DNA of 64,000 nucleotides from PLA3 sp964592235 (GTDB taxonomy: Bacteria; Planctomycetota; Phycisphaerae; UBA1845; UTPLA1). Positions within the stretch are counted from its first letter, which is position 1, and every line of letters begins with the position of its first letter. The notes beneath the pieces are model-generated. The model did no database searches. It had not been told where the DNA came from and was given only the letters and a program-made list of their open reading frames with translations. A program made the translations under genes and the position numbers. Below, in pieces: positions 28,247 to 37,233 of the stretch. The stretch covers positions 1-64,000 of the forward strand of contig CAZQCF010000023.1 in assembly GCA_964592235.1 (NCBI GenBank). Reading direction: 5' to 3'.

Positions 28247-28483
28247 CTACAGCCGGAAGATGTTGGCGACGATGACGCTGACCCAGTCGATCAGGGTCGT
28301 GTTGACGAGTTGTTGAAGCTGAAAATTCAGCGCGCCGATCGGGTCGGGAAAGCAGCCCGTGCCTTGCAGCAGCGGCAGGGCGGCTGCGCCCAGCAGCAGC
28401 CTGCGCGCGCGGCGATGCCAGCGGATCGCGGCGGCGGATCGTTCAGCGCGTGGATTCGAGTCCGTTCGATGATTCCGGCGCAT
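28247..28483 (-). CDS. Small secreted lipoprotein-like protein, paralog A
   Basis: This 78-residue protein has a very basic N-terminus, a hydrophobic helix (LLLGAAALPLLQG) and then GCFPDP, followed by a short C-terminal segment with Gln and hydrophobic residues (TTLIDWVSVIVANIFRL). The Cys after the helix suggests a lipoprotein, though the -3 position is not typical. GGAG lies 8 bases before the ATG. It follows a similar gene by 12 bases; both share GC-(F/L)-PD and a hydrophobic NIF/NLF ending. No family name known to me. Confidence 0.6.
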   Translation of the reverse strand: MRRNHRTDSNPRAERSAAAIRWHRRARRLLLGAAALPLLQGTGCFPDPIGALNFQLQQLVNTTLIDWVSVIVANIFRL

Positions 28484-28495
28484 GGCGTGGCTCCA

Positions 28496-28690
28496 TCAAA
28501 AGAGGCCAAAGAGATTGTTGAACAGGATGGACGTGATCGAGGTGATCCCGACGGCGAAAGTAAGGATGACATTCTCCGCCGTCACCTGGGCGAAAGAGCC
28601 GTCCGGCAGACAGCCGACCTGGTAGAGTGCCAGTGCCGAACCGATCCCGCTCCATCGGGCGATCTTCCACGGCGAAATCCGTTTGCGCAC
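28496..28690 (-). CDS. Small secreted lipoprotein-like protein, paralog B
   Basis: This 64-residue protein starts at GTG with GGGAGG about 7 bases upstream. A basic N-terminus leads into a hydrophobic helix ending in VGCLPDG, followed by a C-terminal hydrophobic segment (ILTFAVGITSITSILFNNLF). Plan and key residues match the neighbouring 78-residue protein, so the two appear to be a tandem duplication. They may be surface lipopeptides that pair through their C-terminal helices. Function unknown. Confidence 0.6.
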   Translation of the reverse strand: MRKRISPWKIARWSGIGSALALYQVGCLPDGSFAQVTAENVILTFAVGITSITSILFNNLFGLF

Positions 28691-28924
28691 GTTGCATCCT
28701 CCCGTCAGGATCCGGCGCAGTCGCCAGATCCGACGTGACCCATCCTACCCGCCTCGCTCCGCGCCTGCCAGCCCCCAGCCGCACGACACTAGTGAGCGGG
28801 GGCAATCCAGCAAGCGGAACGTTCGCGATCCATGGCCGCCGCCATCGCAAAACCACTCGGTGAATCAGCTGCTTGATGAAGGACCGGCGCCTGTGTTGCT
28901 ACCAATGATGGAACCACTCCAGGG

Positions 28925-29638
28925 CTAATTGTCGCAACACTTTGGCGGCCAGGAGCGCGGCTTGGCGCAGCGCGCGGTGGCGACCACCAGCTCGCTGGCG
29001 AGGAGTCGGAGCACATCGCAGATCACGCCTGCGCGACGACGGACGCACGGCTCGGAGAGAAATGCTTGCTTCTCATCAGGACAGGTCAGAAGCGACGAAG
29101 CGAGCACATCGAGAATATCGGAAAGGGTGAGATCGTTGCACTTGAATAAAGACATCCATTGCGATTGCTGGGCGATTTCTTCCAGCGGTGGCGCGGCGAG
29201 CAGTGTTCGGATCTCCTTCCGCACCGCACATTCATCCTCGCAGGTCAAGGGGCGCGGCATCAGGGGTTCCAGCATTCCCCGGCGATATGGGCCGCTCCGA
29301 TCTTCCTCCATCAATCGTGCGCGATTTGCACCCTGGAGAAGAAAGTAGTAACGCCCGTCATCAGTCTGTTCAGCCTTGAGGATGCGGCCGACGCCGACGA
29401 TTGGCTGAATGGCGGCTTCGAGTGTGTGATACTTTGCTTCATACCCGGGCTTGAGCAGGGCGATGCACATGGCCCGCTGGTCGGCGAGGGCGTCGCGCAT
29501 CATCCGCCGATAGCGCGTTTCGAAGATGTGCAGCGGAAGGACCACTCGGGGGAGCAGCACGGTGCTGGGCAGCGGGAAGATGGGTATCCATCGCCCAAGA
29601 TCGACCCCGGAACCCGTCCCGTTCGTCACTTCACCCAT
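28925..29638 (-). CDS. Lon N-terminal substrate-binding-domain protein
   Basis: This 237-residue protein matches the N-terminal domain of Lon without the AAA or protease parts: IPIFPLPSTVLLPRVVLPLHIFETRYRRM at the start, GVGRILKAEQTDDGRYYFLLQG in the middle, then helices and a Cys-rich tail. Free-standing proteins of this kind are common, and their substrate-recognition role is inferred. It stands alone on the minus strand. Confidence 0.88.
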   Translation of the reverse strand: MGEVTNGTGSGVDLGRWIPIFPLPSTVLLPRVVLPLHIFETRYRRMMRDALADQRAMCIALLKPGYEAKYHTLEAAIQPIVGVGRILKAEQTDDGRYYFLLQGANRARLMEEDRSGPYRRGMLEPLMPRPLTCEDECAVRKEIRTLLAAPPLEEIAQQSQWMSLFKCNDLTLSDILDVLASSLLTCPDEKQAFLSEPCVRRRAGVICDVLRLLASELVVATARCAKPRSWPPKCCDN

Positions 29639-30295
29639 GGGCGCATTCTAGTGACTCGGCTTGTGAAATTCAGCCTCCCCGGGGCGGGGCGGATCCGCTC
29701 GCGATGGCCCGCACTGAAACCCCTCGAAATCATGCTGAAAACGCGGGGCGACCCCGCCGTCGGCCCAATGCCCGTTTTCAGTATTGGAAGGCCAGATCGT
29801 GCCGGGAACCCTTGGCGCAAGGACTGCGCGACTACTCGGCTGCTGACGCTCGTTCGAGTCGAGGGGCCGCCTCGTGAGCGGTTCCGAGGGTCACCCACGG
29901 TGGATGCGCGGCCGCTCGCGCCGGTGGAGGCGGCTCCACGGAATATCGCAATCGCCGTTTTCAGTACTGGCGTGACGGATTGGTGGCAATCGGGCCGCAC
30001 GAGCCACCGCGCGGTTGGCAAATCGTTCGGAACGCCTGCAAATTCTTTATCAGGCTTCTGTGCATTCGCACATGCCCGGCGGCGATCGTCGTCGATAAAT
30101 CGCGGACGGACAACCCATTAGAACGGGTCGCGTCACACCGGCATTCGCCGGCGAACGCAGGACCTGCGGGTTATCCGGCACACATTGTCAACCGGGCGCG
30201 GCTGTGTTGAGACCCGGGGCGGTCACCGGGTCGAATCGGAAGGACCGACAACGCCAGCCTCGCCGCACCGCTTTTGCCTTCGGGCAAGGAGAAGA
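29639..30295. other. Long upstream region of the low-charge protein gene
   Basis: These 657 bases contain no gene I can support. A 15-bp direct repeat with one mismatch (CGTTTTCAGTAYTGG) occurs at 29773-29787 and 29956-29970, and its first half (CGTTTTCAG) occurs inverted near 29732. A small hairpin TGTGC-ATTC-GCACA is at 30059-30072. These could be regulatory sites for the gene at 30296, but that is inference. Confidence 0.45.
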
Positions 30296-31393
30296 ATGTC
30301 TATGTTTCAGCCTTATGGATTTCAGGGCGGCGCCGCCACGCTGGAGGGCCAGGCCCCCGGCATGAACGGCCAGTCGCGGATCCCCGAGAACAACGTCGGC
30401 GCCATCCCCACGACCGGCATCCCCGGCGTGAACTACGGCACGCCCACGGCGTTCAACCCGATCGGTCAGATCCCCGTGCAGACGACCGGTGTGTACAATC
30501 CCACGTTCGGGACCATCGGCGTCAACCCCTACCTCTGCAACACGCCGGCGACGTTCGGCATCCCGTCGTACTATCCGACTCCGATCGTCAACACGCCGTG
30601 GGGCTGCAACGTGAATCCGTTCACAGGCTATGGTTACACGCCGACTGTTAATCCGGTTGTCACCACTCCGATCAATACGTTCGGAATGGGCGTCAACGGA
30701 TTCGGAATCCCCGGCTATGGCACGCCGAACACGTTCGGCTTCAACACGCCGATCACCAACCCCTACGCCTTCAACCCGTACGTCAACACGCCGAACTGGG
30801 TCAGCCATCCGTTCGCCAACGTGATTCCGACGATCAACCCGACGATCGGCTTCAACGGATTCGCCAACTCGGGCTACCCGTTCGTGAACGCCATTCCCCA
30901 CATGTTCTCTTCGCCGGTCGGGTTGTGGGGAGGCCAACCCAATCCCTTTTGCTTTCCCAACAACCTCCACAACACCATCCCGAACTTCGCGACGCCGTTC
31001 AACGCGATCGGCGCGACGAACATCGGCACCGTCCACCCCTACTTCGCGACGAACGTCGGCACGCCGGCGTCGTTCGTGAACCCGAACTTCAACACGATCA
31101 ACAACCCGTGGCTGACCAACTGGAACAGCTATAACGGGTTTCCGATCAACGGTTTCAACACAAGTGTTCCCTTCGGCACGTTCAACCCCGCCTGGAATCT
31201 GGCGGCGGCGTACGGCACGAACCCCGTTTCGACCCCGTGGAACAACGTGGTGAACACGCCGTGGATGGTGAACCGAACCCCCGGAGTGTTCAACAACCCG
31301 TGGAACACCGTCAACGGCTGGAACGCGACGCCGTTCGTCAATAGCGGTTACTGCACGACACCGATGGGCTATTCGCCGACGTGCTGCAACTGA
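30296..31393 (+). CDS. Asn/Pro/Thr/Gly-rich low-complexity protein with almost no charged residues
   Basis: This protein of about 365 residues has only two Glu, two Arg, no Asp and no Lys by hand count, and about 57 Asn (roughly 16%). Aromatic and Gly residues recur in short blocks such as NTPW, NPF, FGTP, GFG and GYG without a fixed period. There is no signal peptide and no membrane helix. AAGGAG lies 4 bases before the ATG at 30296 and 10 before another at 30302, so either may start. It resembles a prion-like or FG-type disordered polymer rather than an enzyme. Scattered Cys, with a CC pair at the end, could crosslink it. No family known to me. Confidence 0.75.
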   Translation: MSMFQPYGFQGGAATLEGQAPGMNGQSRIPENNVGAIPTTGIPGVNYGTPTAFNPIGQIPVQTTGVYNPTFGTIGVNPYLCNTPATFGIPSYYPTPIVNTPWGCNVNPFTGYGYTPTVNPVVTTPINTFGMGVNGFGIPGYGTPNTFGFNTPITNPYAFNPYVNTPNWVSHPFANVIPTINPTIGFNGFANSGYPFVNAIPHMFSSPVGLWGGQPNPFCFPNNLHNTIPNFATPFNAIGATNIGTVHPYFATNVGTPASFVNPNFNTINNPWLTNWNSYNGFPINGFNTSVPFGTFNPAWNLAAAYGTNPVSTPWNNVVNTPWMVNRTPGVFNNPWNTVNGWNATPFVNSGYCTTPMGYSPTCCN

Positions 31394-31456
31394 TCGCAGG
31401 ATCGATTGCCTGGTGATGAAGGGGTCCATGCGTTGGGGTGAATCCCAGGAAGGACG

Positions 31457-33130
31457 ATGGCGATGAACCTGATTCAACAACGAATGAGCAGCCTGCGGTG
31501 CAGGGCGGTGGAACTGCAAACCTGCCTCCGGCGCTGGGCGCTCTACGACGACCATGTGCCCCATGACTGGAAGTCGCCGCTCCTCGGTCGGATGACCCCG
31601 GCCGAGGAGTCGGCCTTTCAGGCTGATCTGGACCTGACGCGAACACGGCTGCGGCCTGTGTCGTCGCAGATTCAGACGATGACGAAGTGGTATGACTTTG
31701 TACTCGATCAAATTCGGACGAGACTGGATCACGCGGCCGCGCTGCACGAGCAGGCGCGCGATCGGGAATGCGTCGCCGTGCTCGCACACTTGGAGCATCG
31801 TCTGATCGAGCCAAACGAAGAAACGCTCGGCTTTTTCTTCCGTTGCCTTGCGCAGCACGCCAGCCACGAGTATCACCAAAAGCTCTGCGCGATCGATGCC
31901 ATCCTGCGCAGCCTCTATCTGCCTGCGGTCAAGGCGGCCCATCAGCGCGGATTGCTACCACGCGATACGCTCTCGCGCACGCCGCTCGCCTTCGTGACGG
32001 ACGACTCGGAGGGTCGTCACTCCTGGCGTCAGCACGCGATGACCGCATCCTGCTGCGGCCGGCAATTGCCGCTATCCCTCGTCGCGGTTCCCCGCCAGCG
32101 TTTGGCCGAGCCGTGGAACTTGGTGGACCTTGCGCACGAGGCGGGTCGGTGCATTGAGAATGATCTAAACCTGACGTACGAGATCGAATCGAGAATTGCA
32201 GCGATCGGGGGTGGCGGAGCATCGACTGCCGCGGCATGGCCGAACTCGTCGCCGATTTGGGCGCGATGGAGCCATTGCGTTTTCGCCGACGTGTTCGCCA
32301 CGATCAAGCTTGGGCCGGCCTACTTGAGCGGGACGGTTGAACAGTGGGGGGCGTCGCCCGCGACGGTGGCAACCGCCTCGCCGGCATCGTTCGCGCCGCC
32401 GCCGCTGATTCGGTGGCAAGTCATGATTCAGACTTTGCACCTGCTGAACTTCGCGGATGCCGCGAACCAGTGGGAGCGGACGTTGCGTCAGACATTTGGC
32501 GATTTTGAGCGATACGGCGCCTCGCTCGGTGCTGCCTGGGGCCGCTGGCTGATGGATTGCAGAGCCGTCGCACAGGTCATCGCCTTTGCGCCCTTGACGG
32601 CGCTCGGTTCAGCGCGACTTGTGGATGTGGTCGAGCCGTTCCTGGCGAGCGATGCGCAACGCTGCCAGAAAGTGCGTGAGTGGTTGCTCGCGTCGGATGC
32701 GTCGAGTTCCAGCGACGCGGATTTCCGATGGATTGAAACCGGCGGTGAAACCCGAATGTCGGCCCATGTCGCATTGTCCGGTCTGCGTGCCGCATACGAC
32801 GTGGCGTGCGATGCGGCGGGCGTGGAACGAATCTGGATTCGCTTCTGGCGATTGATGCAGCACCTGGCGGCCGCCGGTGATTCTGTTCGTGAACAGGAAG
32901 ACCGCGAGTACGCCCCGGGGGACAATACGCTCCGTCAAATCGCGCTTCAGGCGATCCCGACGGCTCAATTGCCCTCGAATTCTGTGATGCGTATGACGCT
33001 ACCCCTGGGCGCGATGCCGGTCTATCACGGCTCACCGGGGATCGGCCCCGCACCGGGTATCTTCCCCGGCGGCGGCCCTTTGCTGGCGGTTTGCCCCTCA
33101 ACGGGCAGGCCACACCAGCCGATTCTGTAG
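31457..33130 (+). CDS. Zincin-like protein with altered HEXXH motif
   Basis: This 557-residue, mostly helical protein starts 63 bases after the low-charge protein, with an AGGAAGGA ribosome site. Near residue 223 it has VDLAHEAGR, followed about 45 residues later by FADVFATIKLGPAY. That pair resembles zinc metallopeptidases in which HExxH is followed by a helix with a third ligand and a GPAY segment. Here the second His of HExxH is Arg, so zinc catalysis is doubtful. The C-terminus is Pro/Gly-rich. The family assignment is by eye only. The close spacing suggests it acts with the protein upstream. Confidence 0.55.
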   Translation: MAMNLIQQRMSSLRCRAVELQTCLRRWALYDDHVPHDWKSPLLGRMTPAEESAFQADLDLTRTRLRPVSSQIQTMTKWYDFVLDQIRTRLDHAAALHEQARDRECVAVLAHLEHRLIEPNEETLGFFFRCLAQHASHEYHQKLCAIDAILRSLYLPAVKAAHQRGLLPRDTLSRTPLAFVTDDSEGRHSWRQHAMTASCCGRQLPLSLVAVPRQRLAEPWNLVDLAHEAGRCIENDLNLTYEIESRIAAIGGGGASTAAAWPNSSPIWARWSHCVFADVFATIKLGPAYLSGTVEQWGASPATVATASPASFAPPPLIRWQVMIQTLHLLNFADAANQWERTLRQTFGDFERYGASLGAAWGRWLMDCRAVAQVIAFAPLTALGSARLVDVVEPFLASDAQRCQKVREWLLASDASSSSDADFRWIETGGETRMSAHVALSGLRAAYDVACDAAGVERIWIRFWRLMQHLAAAGDSVREQEDREYAPGDNTLRQIALQAIPTAQLPSNSVMRMTLPLGAMPVYHGSPGIGPAPGIFPGGGPLLAVCPSTGRPHQPIL

Positions 33131-33392
33131 CGACGGGAAGGCTGCGCTCACGGATCGCAATGACGCTTCCAACTCATGTTTCCGCGGGTTTGCATTGCTC
33201 ATCCGCGGTCCTTGCCCCACCCAACGGGGCCTCATTGAATTTCCTCGCCCGAAAAGAATAATCCGGCTAATCGTTACAATATGAGGTAGATGTTTGCGTT
33301 CTCATTGCGCGCTCGGTCCCTGTCCTCGCGCGCGATTCGTCGGATTGCAACGAAATTGTGCGAATTCTGCGAGCCTGGTCTGGAGGTGTGAA

Positions 33393-35378
33393 ATGACCGC
33401 GTCCTATCTTCTCATCCGAGCGACGTTCTCCATTGCATCACTCGCCGCCGCGCTGATGCCGGCCGCGGAGACCTACGCCGAACGGCCGGACCTGTACCGG
33501 GCCTACTTCCTTGAACATCAGGAGCGCGACTACGCCGCCGCGCGCGGGCTTTACCTCGCGGCAATCGAGTCCGACTTGCCGCCAGATCAGCAAGCCGTGG
33601 CGCGAGCCGGGGCGAACCGCTGCCGCGATCATCTGGTGGCGCAGAACTTCGCGACGATCATGCCGCCCGACGCGCTGGGCTACGTCGAATTGAGTCGGCC
33701 TGGCGAAGTGTTCGAGAAGTTAGCCGCAATGGTGGGACTCACGACCAAAGACATGAGCCAGGTGCTTGCCCAGCGCCCCGGCAAGGATGCAAACGCGCTC
33801 TTTCACATTCCACAGCAGGTCGCCATCAGCCCCGCGCTGTTTGAGGTACTGCGAAGTTTCGGCGGCGCGGCGATTTCGGTCACCGGATTCGATCCCGAAG
33901 CGACCGACAATCCGCGCGGCGTCCTGGTCATTCACCACGGCGATGTGGCGCTTCTGCGCGGCCTCCTTGAGACGGCGTTTCAGTTCGCGCCGACCGCGGA
34001 AAAAATCATGGATCTGCCGACGTTCGGCGTCACGATCGAGGGCGTGCGCGTCGTCGGCGTGCTGACCGAGGCGCTTCTGATCGTTGGCTCCAGTCGCGAC
34101 TTGGTCGAAGGCGTGGTGACGCGCCTGAACGACAGCAGCGCACCGTCCCTGGCTTCGCGACCAGACATGACCGAACTAATGGCCTCGCGCGACGGCGCAA
34201 CGATCTTCGCGCTGGCTGATATTCAGGCGATTCTGAAAGTTGCACAAGGGCACATGAGCGAGGGCGACCGCAAGGAAATGGCCGTCGTCGATGCCGTTGC
34301 CGACCTCAAGAGCTTCCGCTGGGCGTCGTATTCGTGGGGCATTCAGGATGGCGTGCTCAACTCGCGCATCACGCTGCGCCTGGCCGACCATCACCGCAGC
34401 ATCGCGTACAACCTCACACGCCTCCCGCCGATGTCGCGCAAGGGCCTCGCGAAGGTCCCGATGGACGCGGCTGCGGTCTTCGGATTCGGCCTCAATCCGG
34501 CGGTGGCGAATTTCGCACTGGACACTGCGTCGAACGGCCGAGCGAATTCCGCGGAGACGCTTGCGTCTCCGAATGCGACACCGGCGATCAGCGCACTGGA
34601 CATCGGCCGTGAGTTCTTCGGCAACATTCAGGAAGTGTGCGCGTTCATTGTGCCGGGCAAGATGCAGAAGGGCGAAGGGGACTCGGAGCTGGAGATCGTT
34701 CCGAATGTTGGCATGATCATCGCGGTGAACGATGTCGCGCGAAGCCGGGCCTTGTGGGATCAATTTCTTTCGCTGCCGGGCCTCGTGGAAGGGCATGAGC
34801 CATCTCCGCCGCGACAGCTCAAGATCGGCGAGACGCCGGTTACGGCCTATCAGATTCCGTCGGTCGGCGCGATTTACCTTGCCGAGCTTGACGGTTGCAT
34901 CGCGCTCGGCCTGACGCGCACGGCGTTGAAGTCCGCGATTCGGGCATCGACCAAGGGCGAGTCGATTCTCAAGGACGAGCAGCTTGGCGCGGTCATCGCG
35001 AAGCTTCCGGCCGATTGCACGATCATGGGCGTGGCGCACGTCGGTCGTTGTGCCGCGGTGGCGGTCGATTCAGGCGATCAGGGCGTCGCGATGGTGGCGC
35101 AGCAGGTGGCGGGTTACTGCCGCGACACCGTGGCCTGCATCGCGGTCGAACAAGGGCCGAACCAATTCAGTGTGCGTACGAGTCTTGCCGGCTTGCCGAA
35201 TCTGAACGAAGTGCTGAAGCAATACGGCCCGCTGCTCAACGGTATGGCCAACATGGCATTGCAGCAGGAAATGAAGCCTAGGCCGCAGCCGCAGACGATC
35301 AGTCGCAAACCGCGCCCGCGCGAACCAATGGAATCCCGTGAAAAAGCGGAGACCCGAGAGCCGGTCCCGCAGCTATAA
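33393..35378 (+). CDS. Large secreted protein of unknown function, DUF3352-like
   Basis: This 661-residue protein has a signal peptide ending near AETYA, an N-terminal helical segment (YRAYFLEHQERDYAAARGLYLAAI) and repeated alpha/beta segments with DALGYVELSRPGEVFEKL, typical of planctomycete DUF3352-type extracytoplasmic proteins. The tail is basic and Pro-rich (RPQPQTISRKPRPREP). GGAGGT lies 6 bases before the ATG at 33393; the longer frame upstream has no ribosome site. It is probably periplasmic and precedes a small gene by 25 bases. Confidence 0.65.
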   Translation: MTASYLLIRATFSIASLAAALMPAAETYAERPDLYRAYFLEHQERDYAAARGLYLAAIESDLPPDQQAVARAGANRCRDHLVAQNFATIMPPDALGYVELSRPGEVFEKLAAMVGLTTKDMSQVLAQRPGKDANALFHIPQQVAISPALFEVLRSFGGAAISVTGFDPEATDNPRGVLVIHHGDVALLRGLLETAFQFAPTAEKIMDLPTFGVTIEGVRVVGVLTEALLIVGSSRDLVEGVVTRLNDSSAPSLASRPDMTELMASRDGATIFALADIQAILKVAQGHMSEGDRKEMAVVDAVADLKSFRWASYSWGIQDGVLNSRITLRLADHHRSIAYNLTRLPPMSRKGLAKVPMDAAAVFGFGLNPAVANFALDTASNGRANSAETLASPNATPAISALDIGREFFGNIQEVCAFIVPGKMQKGEGDSELEIVPNVGMIIAVNDVARSRALWDQFLSLPGLVEGHEPSPPRQLKIGETPVTAYQIPSVGAIYLAELDGCIALGLTRTALKSAIRASTKGESILKDEQLGAVIAKLPADCTIMGVAHVGRCAAVAVDSGDQGVAMVAQQVAGYCRDTVACIAVEQGPNQFSVRTSLAGLPNLNEVLKQYGPLLNGMANMALQQEMKPRPQPQTISRKPRPREPMESREKAETREPVPQL

Positions 35379-35403
35379 TGCCCGGTTTGCGGGAGGAGCC
35401 GGC

Positions 35404-35673
35404 ATGAGTTTTGAGGAAAAGGGCGAGGGCGTGATCGCCGCGCTGGACGGCGAAGAGCTGAAGCTAATTTATCGCGTGCTGCATCAGCATCTGGGGGAGC
35501 ATCCCGAGCTGATGGATACGGACTTTCTGATCGAGCTTCAGAATCACCTCCAGCGAAGAGCGCGGGCCGACGGCGTGGACATCTCGGATCACGGCGCGTG
35601 GGATCGCTGGATCGGAAACGGCGACGCACCGAGTTGCGATCTCCGCAACTCCCACCGAAGAACGATTGAATAG
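35404..35673 (+). CDS. Small hypothetical acidic protein
   Basis: This 89-residue cytoplasmic protein is predicted mostly helical (EELKLIYRVLHQHLGEHPELMDTDFLIELQNHLQRRA), with a hydrophilic tail. GGGAGGAG lies about 6 bases before the ATG. It may be co-transcribed with the large secreted protein upstream. I recognise no family. It converges with the gene at 35698. Confidence 0.6.
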   Translation: MSFEEKGEGVIAALDGEELKLIYRVLHQHLGEHPELMDTDFLIELQNHLQRRARADGVDISDHGAWDRWIGNGDAPSCDLRNSHRRTIE

Positions 35674-35697
35674 GATCGCCCGACGAACCGGCAACCG

Positions 35698-36609
35698 TTA
35701 CGGCAACAGGTCCGCAATCGTTGCCTCGATTTCAATCAATTTGTCTAATTCATGCGTGATCCGCGATGGATCGATGCGCGTCGCGAAGGAGGTCTGCTGG
35801 TTGATTGCTTCCGCGATTCGCTCGGCCCGTGAACGCCATCGCGGATCGGCGTCCGACGCGAACTTGAGTAGAACCTCGCCGACGCTGGCGCGATCGGACA
35901 CCATTCGATTCATCACGAAATGAACGTCTTGCGCCGACGACGCGTCACCCAGCGCCTTCAGCGCCGGAACACCTGTCACCACTCCGAATGCTTCCGGCAG
36001 CTCATTTCGCAACACGCGACCGAAGCGCCGCAGAATCGACTCCAGTTGGCTGTGCCGGCGTGTCCCCTGCATGTCGAACGCCGTCGCACAATACACTTGT
36101 ACCGGAGGCCCGGCCAGCCTGACCGGTTCGTTGCCACAGCCCGGCGTGATGCCGCGCGCGGTGCCATCGCCGTCGACTGACGTAATGACGCCCCAATCCG
36201 CTCCGTGTGGTTGCGGCCAGCCCATCCACGCCAGCACCGGCTCGCTGCGCTCGATCGATGCATGGACTAGCGGCATATAACTGTCACGCCAATGCAATTC
36301 AAACTCGCTCGGCGCAGGCGGCGCCGGCGCGGCCTGCGGCGGGTGCAGGGGGCGCAGCTCAACGCCGAGTTCCCTTGCGGCCTCCTCCACGAATGCATGG
36401 CGACCGAAGACGTTCCACCGCAGCGCCGCCGGCGCGTTCGCGCGAAGCGAGACCATGACGGCCGTTCCCAATGCGCAGCACGCATCGTTGTACGACCACT
36501 TGCGCCCGTGCCCGATGCAGATCGCGCGCAGACACTGCGCGAGCGTTTCGGGATGATTGGCACGGGGCGTGAAGCGATGCGCGTCGAAGGACATGGCGTG
36601 TTGATTCAA
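35698..36609 (-). CDS. Hypothetical protein, possibly papain-like
   Basis: This 303-residue soluble protein has an early Cys-rich segment KWSYNDACCALGTAV, a middle Pro-rich linker (QAAPAPPAPSE) and a later GWPQPHGADWGVITSVD segment. Cys followed by a His/Asp-containing strand region recalls BtrH- or C39-like papain folds, but I cannot confirm it. Met6 (36594) is an alternative start. It lies 32 bases downstream of the UspA gene on the same strand. Confidence 0.5.
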   Translation of the reverse strand: MNQHAMSFDAHRFTPRANHPETLAQCLRAICIGHGRKWSYNDACCALGTAVMVSLRANAPAALRWNVFGRHAFVEEAARELGVELRPLHPPQAAPAPPAPSEFELHWRDSYMPLVHASIERSEPVLAWMGWPQPHGADWGVITSVDGDGTARGITPGCGNEPVRLAGPPVQVYCATAFDMQGTRRHSQLESILRRFGRVLRNELPEAFGVVTGVPALKALGDASSAQDVHFVMNRMVSDRASVGEVLLKFASDADPRWRSRAERIAEAINQQTSFATRIDPSRITHELDKLIEIEATIADLLP

Positions 36610-36641
36610 TACTTCACTCCGACAATGCCTTCGTGCGGCAG

Positions 36642-37109
36642 TCAGGGCATTTCGAATTCGTGCATGGGGTCGCGAATCGTCAGCACGGGGCAGGGGGCCT
36701 TGCGCACCACTTTCTCGACCACGCTGCCCAAGAGCGCGTGGCGAAGACCGCTTCGACCGTGCGTGCCCATCACGATCATATCCATGTCCTGGTCTCGCGC
36801 GTACTTGATGATCTCCATGAACGGACGCCCGGCGGCCGACGCGGTCACGACCTTGAACGGGGCGTCGCTCAAATGGTCCTTCGCGAACTTGCCGAGTTCG
36901 CTGTTGGCGAGTGTGATCAACTCTTCCATCGGCGGCCCTACGGGCACGCTGCCCGGTCCCATCGGCATCCAGTATTGATACGCGTCGTCCACGACATGCA
37001 AGACATGCAACTCGGCTTTATACGCCTCCGCGAAGGAGCGGGCGTGCGAGAGGGCATGCAGCGACAGCTCGGAAAAGTCCGTCGGGAAAAGGATGCGTTC
37101 GAGTTTCAT
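36642..37109 (-). CDS. Universal stress protein, UspA family
   Basis: This 155-residue cytoplasmic alpha/beta protein begins with KLERILFPTDFSELSLHAL. It has the ATP-binding block GTHGRSGLRHALLGSVVEKVVRKAPCPVL, matching G-2X-G-9X-G(S/T). GGAGG lies 9 bases before the ATG at 37109. It diverges from lipA over 124 bases. The role is stress survival by ATP-dependent binding; the partner is unknown. Confidence 0.92.
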   Translation of the reverse strand: MKLERILFPTDFSELSLHALSHARSFAEAYKAELHVLHVVDDAYQYWMPMGPGSVPVGPPMEELITLANSELGKFAKDHLSDAPFKVVTASAAGRPFMEIIKYARDQDMDMIVMGTHGRSGLRHALLGSVVEKVVRKAPCPVLTIRDPMHEFEMP

Positions 37110-37233
37110 GGGCAAGCGCCTCCGGGGAAAGCGTTATGAACGGCGCGACAGTCACTCGATGCGGGATTATAGCCAGTTGCCACAAGATGTGCGGCGTTTG
37201 CCCGTACATGCGGCGCTGCGATACAATCTCGCC

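Noticed and set aside
29159..30121. Open frame of 320 codons on the plus strand
   Set aside because: The first half is antisense to the Lon-N gene and the rest has no domain or plausible start.
30188..31942. Minus-strand open frame of 584 codons
   Set aside because: It is the antisense shadow of the low-charge protein gene and its neighbour. Its Arg/Val/His-rich content has no domain or ribosome site.
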